This document shows, one piece after another, positions 53,895 to 64,000 of a stretch of 64,000 nt of DNA. The DNA comes from Cytobacillus oceanisediminis. Its GTDB lineage: Bacteria > Bacillota > Bacilli > Bacillales > Cytobacillaceae. Under the pieces are notes generated by a model, which did not search any database, had not been told where the DNA came from, and was given only the letters and a program-made list of their open reading frames with translations. A program made the translations under genes and the position numbers. Within the stretch, counting starts at the first letter, position 1, and the number at the start of each line of letters is the position of its first letter. The DNA is taken from contig NZ_SOEE01000004.1 of NCBI RefSeq assembly GCF_004366035.1, forward strand, positions 134,007 through 198,006, given 5' to 3'.

Positions 53895-54413
53895 ATGCCA
53901 TTAACACCGTTAGATATTCATAACAAGGAATTCAGCAAAGGATTCCGCGGTTATGACGAAGATGAAGTAAACGAATTCCTGGACCAGATCATTAAGGACT
54001 ACGAAATCCTGATCAGGGAAAAAAAAGAGCTTGAAGAAAAGCTCAATGATACGAACGAACGCATAGGCCACTTTACCACAATTGAAGAAACACTTAATAA
54101 ATCTATTGTGGTTGCACAGGAAGCAGCAGAGGAAGTCAAGCGCAATGCCCATAAAGAAGCGAAGCTAATAGTTAAAGAAGCTGAAAAGAATGCTGACAGA
54201 ATTGTGAACGAATCCCTATCTAAAGCGAGAAAAATCGCACTTGATATTGAAGATTTAAAGAAACAGTCCAAAGTATTCCGGACACGTTTCAAAATGCTTG
54301 TTGAAGCACAGCTTGATATGCTAAACAACGATGATTGGGATCATTTAATGGAATATAAGCTGGATTCCACTGAACTTAAGTCATTAAGAGAAGAAGAAGA
54401 ATCACTGGCTTGA
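53895..54413 (+). CDS. divIVA: Cell-pole and septum protein DivIVA
   Basis: DivIVA senses negative membrane curvature and recruits MinJ, RacA and others. The N-terminal membrane-binding domain (PLTPLDIHNKEFSKGFRGYD, with exposed Phe and Arg) and DEVNEFLDQIIKDYE are followed by coiled coils (~35-150). 172 residues from ATG 53895, with GGAGGTGG just before. The GTG at 53886 is inside that site. Its stop overlaps the -35 of the ileS promoter. Confidence 0.97.
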   Translation: MPLTPLDIHNKEFSKGFRGYDEDEVNEFLDQIIKDYEILIREKKELEEKLNDTNERIGHFTTIEETLNKSIVVAQEAAEEVKRNAHKEAKLIVKEAEKNADRIVNESLSKARKIALDIEDLKKQSKVFRTRFKMLVEAQLDMLNNDDWDHLMEYKLDSTELKSLREEEESLA

Positions 54414-54439
54414 CGAAAGCTGGAAATATCGCATATAAT
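54410..54439 (+). promoter_or_regulatory. Sigma-A promoter for ileS
   Basis: TTGACG (54410-54415), 18 bases, TATAAT (54434-54439). The -35 includes the divIVA TGA stop. Confidence 0.8.
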
Positions 54440-54444
54440 TTTAA

Positions 54445-54752
54445 AACAAAGTAAAATACGATGTTTATCAACAATGAGAGGGACAGTACAGTTTTTTTCA
54501 AAGCTTATGTACAGATTGGCATAGTCACTCTGTAAGCGAGCCGGGGATGGTGGAAGCCCGGGTATAAGCAAAAGCTGGAAAATCACCCTTGAGTTCCTTG
54601 CCGAACGTACATCTATCAGTAGGCCAAGGCGGTTCATTCACGTTAAGAATTCTTTGAGCGGATGAAATACAGGTCATATTTCATCTACAAGGGTGGTACC
54701 GCGGGAGAATATAACCTTCTCGTCCCTTTTTGGGATGAGAAGGTTTTTTTGT
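54445..54752 (+). promoter_or_regulatory. T-box riboswitch, isoleucine-specific, controlling ileS
   Basis: A full T-box leader: stem I with GAGAGGGACAG and GAGCCGGGGATGGTGGAAGC elements, specifier loop GAAAATCACC with codon ATC (Ile) at 54582-54584, T-box core AAGGGTGGTACCGCGGG (54689-54705), and a terminator hairpin ACCTTCTCGTCCC/GGGATGAGAAGGT with seven Ts (54713-54751). Uncharged tRNA-Ile pairs with the specifier and the T-box, stabilising the antiterminator so that ileS is transcribed. Confidence 0.96.
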
Positions 54753-54825
54753 ATTTCACTGTGGTTTTTATCAGCTCTCATTGGCTATCATGGTATTTAA
54801 TGAGTTATAAACAGGAGGCAAAGGA

Positions 54826-57597
54826 ATGGATTACAAAGATAGTTTATTAATGCCAAAAACCGAATTCCCAATGCGCGGCAATCTTCCAAAGCGCGAACCT
54901 GAAATTCAGGCAAAATGGGAAGAGATGAATATTTATGAAAAGGTCCAGGAACGGACCAAAGGCCGTCCAATGTTTGTTCTGCATGATGGTCCTCCTTATG
55001 CAAATGGCGACATCCACATCGGCCATGCGCTGAATAAAATCTTAAAGGATTTCATCGTACGCTCTAAGTCAATGACTGGCTATAATGCTCCATATGTTCC
55101 TGGGTGGGATACACATGGTTTGCCAATTGAGCAGGCGTTGACAAACAAAGGCGTAAAGCGTAAAGAAATGAGCGTTGCGGAATTCCGCAGGCTTTGTGAA
55201 GAGTATGCATATGAGCAGATTGACAGCCAGCGCGGTCAATTTAAGCGCTTAGGCGTCCGCGGTGACTGGGAGAATCCATACATCACTCTAAAACCTGAGT
55301 ACGAAGCCCAGCAAATAAAAGTATTTGGGGAAATGGCGAAAAAAGGCTATATCTATAAAGGCAAAAAGCCTGTATATTGGTCACCATCATCTGAATCAGC
55401 TCTGGCTGAAGCTGAAATTGAATATAAAGATAAACGTTCACCGTCCATCTATGTTGCTTTTAAAGTAAAAGATGGCAGGAACGTATTGGATCAGGATACT
55501 CATATTGTTATCTGGACTACTACTCCATGGACTATTCCGGCAAACCTAGGAATTTCAATTCATCCGGACCTTACCTACAGCGTAGTTGAGGCAAACAGCA
55601 AAAAGTTTATGGTTGCTGAAGATTTACTGGCTTCAGTGGCTAAAGAGTTTGAATGGGAAAACTATAAAGTTGTCCAATCGGTAAAAGGGACCGACCTCGA
55701 AAATGTAGTTGCCGAGCATCCTCTTTATGGCCGTGATTCTCTTGTTATGCTGGGTGAGCATGTTACAACTGATGCTGGTACTGGGTGTGTACACACAGCT
55801 CCTGGCCATGGGGAAGACGATTTCCATGTAGGCATGAAGTACGGGTTAGATGTATTATGCCCGGTTGATGATAAAGGAAACATGACTAGTGAAGCTCCTG
55901 GCTTTGAAGGTTTATTCTATGATGCAGCCAATAAGCCGATTACTGAAAAACTTGAGGAAGCTGGGGCTTTATTAAAACTTACTTTTATTACTCACTCTTA
56001 TCCGCATGACTGGAGAACGAAAAAGCCAGTTATTTTCCGTGCTACTGCCCAATGGTTTGCATCCATTAAAGATTTCCGCAATGAACTTTTGGAAGCTGTT
56101 AAGGAAACAAATTGGTATCCTGCATGGGGTGAGACAAGACTATTTAACATGGTCCGGGACCGCGGTGATTGGTGCATCTCCCGCCAGCGTGTATGGGGTG
56201 TGCCAATTCCTGTCTTTTATGCGGAAAATGGAGAAGAAATTATCACAGATGAAACCATTGAACATGTATCAAATCTTTTCCGCGAACATGGTTCGAACAT
56301 CTGGTTCGAGAGAGAAGCGAAAGAACTGCTGCCTGAAGGATTTACACATCCAGGAAGCCCGAATGGCCAGTTTACAAAAGAAACGGATATCATGGACGTA
56401 TGGTTCGATTCCGGTTCTTCCCATCAGGCAGTTCTTTTAGAGCGCGACGATTTACAGCGTCCTGCAGACTTATACCTTGAAGGCTCTGATCAATATCGAG
56501 GCTGGTTTAACTCTTCACTTTCAACTTCAGTAGCAGTAACAGGAAAAGCACCTTATAAAGGTGTTCTGAGCCATGGGTTTACACTTGATGGCGAAGGAAG
56601 AAAAATGAGTAAATCCATTGGAAACGTAGTTGTTCCAGCAAAAGTCATGAATCAGCTTGGTGCTGACATTCTGCGTTTATGGGTGGCGTCAGTTGATTAT
56701 CAGGCAGATGTCCGGGTATCTGATGCTATTCTGAAGCAGGTTGCGGAAGTATATAGAAAGATCCGCAATACGTTCCGCTTCTTGCTTGGAAATCTGGATG
56801 ATTTTAACCCGGCAACTGACTCGGTTTCATTTGAAAACCTGCGCGAAGTTGACCAGTTTATGCTTGTTAAGCTGAATAAACTGATCAAGAATGTTCGAGA
56901 GTCTTATGACCGCTATGAGTTTGCCAGCATCTACCATGCTGTTAATAATTTCTGTACATTGGACCTAAGTGCATTCTATCTTGATTTTGCAAAAGATGTC
57001 CTGTACATTGAAGCGAAAGATAATGCAGAACGCCGAGCTATCCAAACTGTTTTATATGAGAGCCTGATTGCTCTGACAAAACTTGTTGCACCTATCCTTT
57101 CCCATACTTCAGATGAAGTTTGGAGCTTTATTCCGAATGTGAAGGAAGTAAGTGTACAATTGACGGATATGCCAGAATATCAAGAGCTTCCAAACGCGAA
57201 ACAGCTGGAAGTAAAGTGGACTGCATTCATGAAGCTTCGCAATGATGTTCTTAAAGCATTGGAAGAAGCGCGTAATGAAAAGGTGATCGGCAAATCTCTT
57301 ACTGCTAAAATAACCCTTTATGTAAACGATCAAGCAAAGAGCCTACTGGATTCAATTCAGGAAAATCTTCAGCAAATCTTTATCGTTTCTGGATTTGAGA
57401 TAGCAGGCAGCCTGTCAGATGCACCTGAAAATGCAGTGAAATTTGAAAATACTGCAATTGTGGTTTCCAAAGCTGAAGGCGAAACATGTGATCGCTGCTG
57501 GACAGTCACTCCAGAAGTCGGCCAGACAGAAGGCTATGACACTCTATGCCCTCGCTGTGCTGAGGTTGTAAAAAATAATTATAGCCACTTGGCTTAA
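54826..57597 (+). CDS. ileS: Isoleucyl-tRNA synthetase
   Basis: Class I synthetase charging tRNA-Ile. HIGH motif in [13 protein letters not shown] (~62-74), editing CP1 domain (~200-400, [13 protein letters not shown]), KMSKS in [12 protein letters not shown] (~592), anticodon-binding domain and C-terminal zinc site with CDRCW (~888) and CPRC (~907). 923 residues, the bacterial (mupirocin-sensitive) type by length and layout. ATG follows ACAGGAGG. Controlled by the T-box. Confidence 0.98.
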   Translation: MDYKDSLLMPKTEFPMRGNLPKREPEIQAKWEEMNIYEKVQERTKGRPMFVLHDGPPYANGDIHIGHALNKILKDFIVRSKSMTGYNAPYVPGWDTHGLPIEQALTNKGVKRKEMSVAEFRRLCEEYAYEQIDSQRGQFKRLGVRGDWENPYITLKPEYEAQQIKVFGEMAKKGYIYKGKKPVYWSPSSESALAEAEIEYKDKRSPSIYVAFKVKDGRNVLDQDTHIVIWTTTPWTIPANLGISIHPDLTYSVVEANSKKFMVAEDLLASVAKEFEWENYKVVQSVKGTDLENVVAEHPLYGRDSLVMLGEHVTTDAGTGCVHTAPGHGEDDFHVGMKYGLDVLCPVDDKGNMTSEAPGFEGLFYDAANKPITEKLEEAGALLKLTFITHSYPHDWRTKKPVIFRATAQWFASIKDFRNELLEAVKETNWYPAWGETRLFNMVRDRGDWCISRQRVWGVPIPVFYAENGEEIITDETIEHVSNLFREHGSNIWFEREAKELLPEGFTHPGSPNGQFTKETDIMDVWFDSGSSHQAVLLERDDLQRPADLYLEGSDQYRGWFNSSLSTSVAVTGKAPYKGVLSHGFTLDGEGRKMSKSIGNVVVPAKVMNQLGADILRLWVASVDYQADVRVSDAILKQVAEVYRKIRNTFRFLLGNLDDFNPATDSVSFENLREVDQFMLVKLNKLIKNVRESYDRYEFASIYHAVNNFCTLDLSAFYLDFAKDVLYIEAKDNAERRAIQTVLYESLIALTKLVAPILSHTSDEVWSFIPNVKEVSVQLTDMPEYQELPNAKQLEVKWTAFMKLRNDVLKALEEARNEKVIGKSLTAKITLYVNDQAKSLLDSIQENLQQIFIVSGFEIAGSLSDAPENAVKFENTAIVVSKAEGETCDRCWTVTPEVGQTEGYDTLCPRCAEVVKNNYSHLA

Positions 57598-57604
57598 ATA
57601 CCGG

Positions 57605-57636
57605 CAGTCCCTCAATTATTTGAGGGACTGTTTTTT
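57605..57636 (+). terminator. Intrinsic terminator after ileS
   Basis: Perfect 10-bp stem CAGTCCCTCA/TGAGGGACTG, 6-base loop, six Ts. Confidence 0.93.
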
Positions 57637-57797
57637 GATAAATGAGGTTCTTTTTTAATTATAAGGGGACTTCGAAATCCATTTTATAAATAATTCCACC
57701 TTCACTAAATGTTGTGCCGTTTGCTAAAAGTTTGCCCGTGTCTGAAATCCGTTCCGAGAAGATAATAAAGTAAACATCATAGAACGGAGGAAACGGC

Positions 57798-58085
57798 ATG
57801 GATGCAAAGGCAGAAAGGCTATATACAGAACTCCGTAATACAAGACAGGAAATATTGGAAAGACTGATGGAAGGCAATAGTTCTGCTTTAATAAAACCTA
57901 TTTTATTGGAAGAACTGCATGATATCGAACAAACACTCAGCAAAATTGAATCTGGAAGCTTTGGCAAATGTGAAATTTCAGGTGAACTGCTTCCGGCAGA
58001 TTTGCTGCAGATGATCCCTACCTTGAAAACAATGGAGGATTGCAGCAGGCTGGGCAGATTCTACAGAAAATCTATTTTCCACTGA
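57798..58085 (+). CDS. ylyA: YlyA-like TraR/DksA-family protein without zinc cysteines
   Basis: A 95-residue DksA/TraR-type protein: N-terminal helices (ERLYTELRNTRQEILERLME, IEQTLSKIESGSFGKCEISG) and a C-terminal region where DksA would have a four-Cys zinc finger. Only two Cys remain (GKCEISG and MEDC), not in a CxxC pair. Position between ileS and lspA matches ylyA, whose B. subtilis product binds RNA polymerase and affects sigma-G-dependent spore genes. GGAGG precedes ATG 57798. Confidence 0.85.
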   Translation: MDAKAERLYTELRNTRQEILERLMEGNSSALIKPILLEELHDIEQTLSKIESGSFGKCEISGELLPADLLQMIPTLKTMEDCSRLGRFYRKSIFH

Positions 58086-58164
58086 GTTTAGGCGTGTGCT
58101 GTGTTTTTTATTCAGTTTGTGCTAAAATGCAAAGGTAATGATATGAGATATGGGGGTTGCCTTT

Positions 58165-58662
58165 GTGTTTTATTACATAATTGCATTGTTCGTGATAGCA
58201 CTTGATCAGTTTACGAAATGGCTGATTGTTAAGAACTTTGAATTAGGGGAAAGTGTTAAAGTTATTGAGGACTTTCTTTATATTACATCTCACCGCAACC
58301 GTGGCGCTGCCTGGGGCATCCTGCAGGGGCAAATGTGGTTTTTCTACGTAATAACCGTTATTGTCATAATTGGTATCATTTATTACATTCAAAAAGCAGC
58401 CAAAGGCAAATTGCTTCTTGGAGTCTCTTTGGGCCTGATGCTGGGCGGAGCGATTGGAAACTTTATTGACAGGGTATTTCGAAAAGAAGTGGTGGATTTC
58501 GTAAACACTTATATTTTTGGCTATGACTTTCCTGTTTTCAATATTGCTGACTCGGCGCTGGTCATTGGTGTAGGGCTATTGATGATTCAGATGCTGCTTG
58601 AAGAGAGAGAAGCAAAGAAAAAGGAGAAATCTTATGGAGAAAATGGAACACATCATTCCTGA
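58165..58662 (+). CDS. lspA: Signal peptidase II (lipoprotein signal peptidase) LspA
   Basis: Membrane aspartic peptidase that removes lipoprotein signal peptides, needed for the lipoprotein at 5319. Four helices; [38 protein letters not shown] (first catalytic Asp) and [12 protein letters not shown] (second Asp). GTG 58165 with GGGGG 8-9 bases before gives 165 residues; ATG 58150 is in frame but overlaps that site. It overlaps the next gene by 29 bases. Confidence 0.95.
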   Translation: MFYYIIALFVIALDQFTKWLIVKNFELGESVKVIEDFLYITSHRNRGAAWGILQGQMWFFYVITVIVIIGIIYYIQKAAKGKLLLGVSLGLMLGGAIGNFIDRVFRKEVVDFVNTYIFGYDFPVFNIADSALVIGVGLLMIQMLLEEREAKKKEKSYGENGTHHS

Positions 58663-59545
58663 TGAACAGGCAGGAGAACGAATAGATAAAGTGTTATCCA
58701 CATTGAATGCAGATTGGTCAAGAACGCAGGTTCAGCAATGGATCAAAGATGGCAATGTCCTTGTAAATGGGCAGAAGCCGAAAACCAATTACAAATGTAC
58801 GGCAAATGATAAAATTGAAATATCTATTCCTGAACCTGAAGAATTAGATGTCGTGCCGGAAAAAATGGATCTGAATATTTATTATGAAGATAAAGATGTC
58901 CTGGTGGTGAACAAACCAAAAGGAATGGTAGTTCATCCGGCAGCCGGCCATGGCACTGGCACCCTTGTAAATGGACTTATGGCACATTGCACAGATCTTT
59001 CAGGAATTAATGGGGTCATGAGGCCAGGAATCGTTCATAGAATCGATAAAGATACATCGGGACTTCTTATGGTTGCTAAGAATGATATGGCACATGAAAG
59101 TCTTGTGAATCAGCTGATGAATAAAACCGTTACACGTAAGTACCGTGCCATTGTCCATGGAGTTATTCCTCACGACTATGGAACGATTGATGCGCCAATT
59201 GCCCGCGATCCCAAAGACCGTCAAAGCATGACTGTTGTTGACAATGGAAAACATGCGGTTACGCATTTTCAGGTCCTTGAGCGTTTCAGGGATTTTACAC
59301 TGGTGGAATGCCAGCTGGAAACGGGAAGAACCCATCAAATCCGTGTTCACATGAAATACATTGGCTACCCTCTGGCAGGAGATCCTAAATATGGTCCAAG
59401 AAAAACTCTTGATCTTGGAGGCCAAGCACTGCATGCAGGGATCCTTGGATTTGATCATCCAAGAACAGGCGAGTACCTGGAATTTGAAGCACCTATGCCT
59501 GCCTATTTCAAGGAGCTATTAGATAAACTGGCAAATAATCGTTGA
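58634..59545 (+). CDS. rluD: RluA/RluD-family rRNA pseudouridine synthase (YlyB)
   Basis: An N-terminal S4 domain ([20 protein letters not shown]) and a catalytic RluA domain with [20 protein letters not shown] (catalytic Asp in HRIDKDTSG, ~residue 140) and [19 protein letters not shown]. It modifies uridines in 23S rRNA, by family. 303 residues from ATG 58634, behind AAAGGAG. Its TGA stop is inside the -35 of the pyr promoter. Confidence 0.9.
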   Translation: MEKMEHIIPDEQAGERIDKVLSTLNADWSRTQVQQWIKDGNVLVNGQKPKTNYKCTANDKIEISIPEPEELDVVPEKMDLNIYYEDKDVLVVNKPKGMVVHPAAGHGTGTLVNGLMAHCTDLSGINGVMRPGIVHRIDKDTSGLLMVAKNDMAHESLVNQLMNKTVTRKYRAIVHGVIPHDYGTIDAPIARDPKDRQSMTVVDNGKHAVTHFQVLERFRDFTLVECQLETGRTHQIRVHMKYIGYPLAGDPKYGPRKTLDLGGQALHAGILGFDHPRTGEYLEFEAPMPAYFKELLDKLANNR

Positions 59546-59570
59546 CAATTGTCCAATTGTGCTATAAGAT
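59542..59570 (+). promoter_or_regulatory. Sigma-A promoter of the pyr operon
   Basis: TTGACA (59542-59547) contains the stop codon of the upstream gene; the -10 is TATAAGAT (59563-59570), giving 15-17-base spacing depending on the hexamer chosen. Confidence 0.7.
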
Positions 59571-59574
59571 GACA

Positions 59575-60296
<722 letters not shown>

Positions 60297-60304
60297 ATAG
60301 CCCT

Positions 60305-60413
60305 TTTAAATTCAGTCCAGAGAGGCTGGCAAAGGGGAACTCAGCAGAAGCAGTCTGTCTTTTGCTGTGCTCTTATACCCTCTTTGCGAATCTGGCAAGG
60401 AGGGTTTTTTAAT
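60305..60413 (+). promoter_or_regulatory. PyrR attenuator 2 (pyrR-pyrP)
   Basis: PyrR loop AGTCCAGAGAGGCT (60314-60327) and terminator ACCCTCTTTGC/GCAAGGAGGGT with six Ts (~60379-60411). Confidence 0.95.
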
Positions 60414-60435
60414 TAAATGAAGAGGAGAGATTGGC

Positions 60436-61740
60436 ATGCATAAGCCTATTCTGGATATAAAAGATGTTCCAAAACCGGCCCATTGGCTGACATTAAGTAT
60501 ACAGCACTTATTCGCAATGTTCGGAGCCACTATACTTGTACCTTACTTAGTAGGATTAAATCCTGCCATAGCTTTAATCTCAAGCGGACTTGCAACCATC
60601 GCTTTTCTCATCATAACAAAATGGCAGGTACCGGCATACTTGGGATCCTCCTTCGCATTCATTGCTCCGATCATCGCAGCAAAAGCTGCTGGCGGCCCGG
60701 GTGCTGCCATGATCGGAAGCTTTATGGCAGGACTCGTATATGGAGCCATAGCATTGATCATCAAAAAAGCAGGCTACCGCTGGATTATGAATCTGCTTCC
60801 ACCAATCGTGGTCGGCCCGGTTATCATTGTAATCGGTTTGGCATTAGCAGGCACAGCAGTCGGTATGGCCATGAACAACCCTGAAACGGGTGAATACAGC
60901 ATGCTGCATTTCTCAGCAGCGCTCATCACTTTAGGTGCAACAATCATATTCTCCATCTATGCAAAAGGAATGCTCAGCATGGTGCCGATTCTTGCAGGTA
61001 TCATTATCGGGTATGTATACTCACTGGCTGTGGGCCTGATAGACTTCTCGCTTGTACAGCAGGCAGCCTGGTTCGAAATGCCGGAATTCCTAATCCCGTT
61101 CGCTGATTATGAAGTGAGGATAACCCTAGATCTGGCACTTCTAATGATTCCGGTGGCTGTTGTGACAATCTCTGAACATATAGGCCATCAGCTTGTCCTT
61201 GGAAAAGTGGTTGGGAGAGACTATATTAAAGAACCGGGTCTTCATCGCTCCATTCTTGCTGATGGAACAGGTACAATGATCTCGGCATTAATCGGGGGTC
61301 CGCCAAAGACAACTTACGGTGAAAACATTGGTGTACTGGCCATTACGAAAATTTACAGTGTCTATGTACTGGCAGGTGCTGCAGTCATCGCCATCATCTT
61401 CGGATTCATTGGCAAGGTAACAGCACTGATCAGCTCGATCCCTACTCCAGTAATGGGAGGCGTATCGATCCTGCTGTTCGGGATCATCGCTTCATCAGGA
61501 TTAAGAATGCTTGTTGACAGCAAAGTGGATTTTGGAAACAACCGTAACCTGGTTATCGCATCAGTCATCCTTGTACTCGGAATTGGCGGAGCCCATATTG
61601 AAATTTGGGCATTCAAATTGGAAGGGATGGCACTGGCAGCGATCAGCGGTGTTCTCCTGAACCTGATTCTCCCTGGAAGAGAAGAGGCTAAGGAAGATAT
61701 GTTTGAAGCTGAAAACGAAAAAAAAAATAATGTAGCTTAA
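60436..61740 (+). CDS. pyrP: Uracil permease PyrP
   Basis: A nucleobase-cation symporter-2 family uracil transporter with about 12-14 membrane segments. GSSFAFIAPIIAA (~74-86), TISEHIGHQLVLGKVVGRD (~238-256, with the conserved Glu-His), and GGPPKTTYGENIGVLAITKI (~281-300) are diagnostic. 434 residues. AAGAGGAG precedes ATG. It is the second gene of the operon with its own attenuator. Confidence 0.96.
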   Translation: MHKPILDIKDVPKPAHWLTLSIQHLFAMFGATILVPYLVGLNPAIALISSGLATIAFLIITKWQVPAYLGSSFAFIAPIIAAKAAGGPGAAMIGSFMAGLVYGAIALIIKKAGYRWIMNLLPPIVVGPVIIVIGLALAGTAVGMAMNNPETGEYSMLHFSAALITLGATIIFSIYAKGMLSMVPILAGIIIGYVYSLAVGLIDFSLVQQAAWFEMPEFLIPFADYEVRITLDLALLMIPVAVVTISEHIGHQLVLGKVVGRDYIKEPGLHRSILADGTGTMISALIGGPPKTTYGENIGVLAITKIYSVYVLAGAAVIAIIFGFIGKVTALISSIPTPVMGGVSILLFGIIASSGLRMLVDSKVDFGNNRNLVIASVILVLGIGGAHIEIWAFKLEGMALAAISGVLLNLILPGREEAKEDMFEAENEKKNNVA

Positions 61741-61745
61741 CGCTT

Positions 61746-61872
61746 TTTAACTAAGTCCCGAGAGGCTTATAAGGGTGTTGGCGGCAAACAGGCTATACGG
61801 GAACAGTGTATCCGTATATCTGGCTGCCTCAACTTTGCAGCACCCTGACCAAATCGGCAGGGTGTTTTTTTT
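61746..61872 (+). promoter_or_regulatory. PyrR attenuator 3 (pyrP-pyrB)
   Basis: PyrR loop AGTCCCGAGAGGCT (61754-61767), an antiterminator with CTATACGGGAACAGTGTATC, and terminator CACCCTG/CAGGGTG followed by nine Ts (61841-61872). Confidence 0.95.
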
Positions 61873-61874
61873 GA

Positions 61875-64000
<2,126 letters not shown>

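Noticed and set aside
57659-57967. Minus-strand 102-codon frame ending GGIIYKMDFEVPL
   Set aside because: Most of it is the reverse of ylyA. The part outside ylyA is short and has no ribosome site or recognisable domain.
60483-60884. 133-codon plus-strand frame inside pyrP
   Set aside because: Out-of-frame reading of a well-conserved permease gene.

Overview
The window is a stretch of chromosome from an endospore-forming member of the Bacillaceae. It shows the conserved Bacillus order ylb cluster - mra/dcw (division and cell wall) cluster - spoIIGA/sigE/sigG - ylm cluster - divIVA - ileS - lspA - pyr operon. AT-rich intergenic DNA, strong GGAGG ribosome sites, the sporulation sigma factors, bacillithiol synthesis (bshC), the DNPR signature of a meso-diaminopimelate MurE, and gene differences from B. 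subtilis (no bpr/bpf after ftsZ, no ylmA, an acyl-CoA carboxylase operon between ylbP and the ketopantoate reductase) suggest a Cytobacillus/Mesobacillus-type organism rather than B. subtilis itself. The genus is inference only.

Layout. 1-9.1 kb is the more variable end: two CAP-domain secreted proteins flank a CBS-domain protein, followed by a decayed IS3-family element (2461-3410), a thioesterase pair on the minus strand, ylbD/ylbE, a lipoprotein, ricF (ylbF), ylbG, a ylbA-like gene and two poorly known genes. 9.1-18.6 kb holds the ylbH RNA leader, rsmD, coaD, ylbJ, ylbK, ylbL, tmcAL (ylbM), ylbN-rpmF, an enoyl-CoA hydratase, an RsfA-type prespore regulator and a GNAT enzyme. 18.8-25.3 kb holds a three-gene biotin-dependent acyl-CoA carboxylase operon behind a probable CcpA (cre) site, a ketopantoate-reductase paralogue, a DUF3397 membrane protein and bshC. 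25.5-45.5 kb is the dcw cluster: mraZ, rsmH, ftsL, pbpB, spoVD, murE, a lone MurF-like N-terminal domain, mraY, murD, spoVE, murG, murB, divIB, ylxW, ylxX, sbp, ftsA, ftsZ. 45.6-50.0 kb holds flavohaemoglobin (minus strand, with an FNR-type site) and spoIIGA-sigE-sigG. 50.1-59.5 kb runs ylmC, ylmD, ylmE, sepF, ylmG, ylmH, divIVA, T-box-ileS, ylyA, lspA and rluD-type pseudouridine synthase. 59.5 kb to the end is the pyr operon with three PyrR attenuators, pyrR, pyrP, pyrB and the 5' part of pyrC.

How it fits together. The centre makes lipid II (MurE, MraY, MurD, MurG, MurB), polymerises and crosslinks it at the vegetative or sporulation septum (PBP2B, SpoVD, SpoVE, FtsL, DivIB) and positions the Z-ring (FtsA, FtsZ, SepF, DivIVA). 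SpoIIGA then activates pro-sigma-E, and sigma-G follows in the forespore. Regulation is visible in the DNA: MraZ-type direct repeats, a T-box for isoleucine, PyrR loops, an FNR dyad placed at about -41.5 of hmp, a cre box, and many intrinsic terminators.

I found no defence island, prophage, CRISPR array, tRNA/rRNA gene or biosynthetic cluster. The least explained items are the solitary Mur-ligase N-terminal domain between murE and mraY, a mutually exclusive pairing possibility in the ftsA-ftsZ spacer, and three structured intergenic repeats lying just upstream of divIB, spoIIGA and divIVA.
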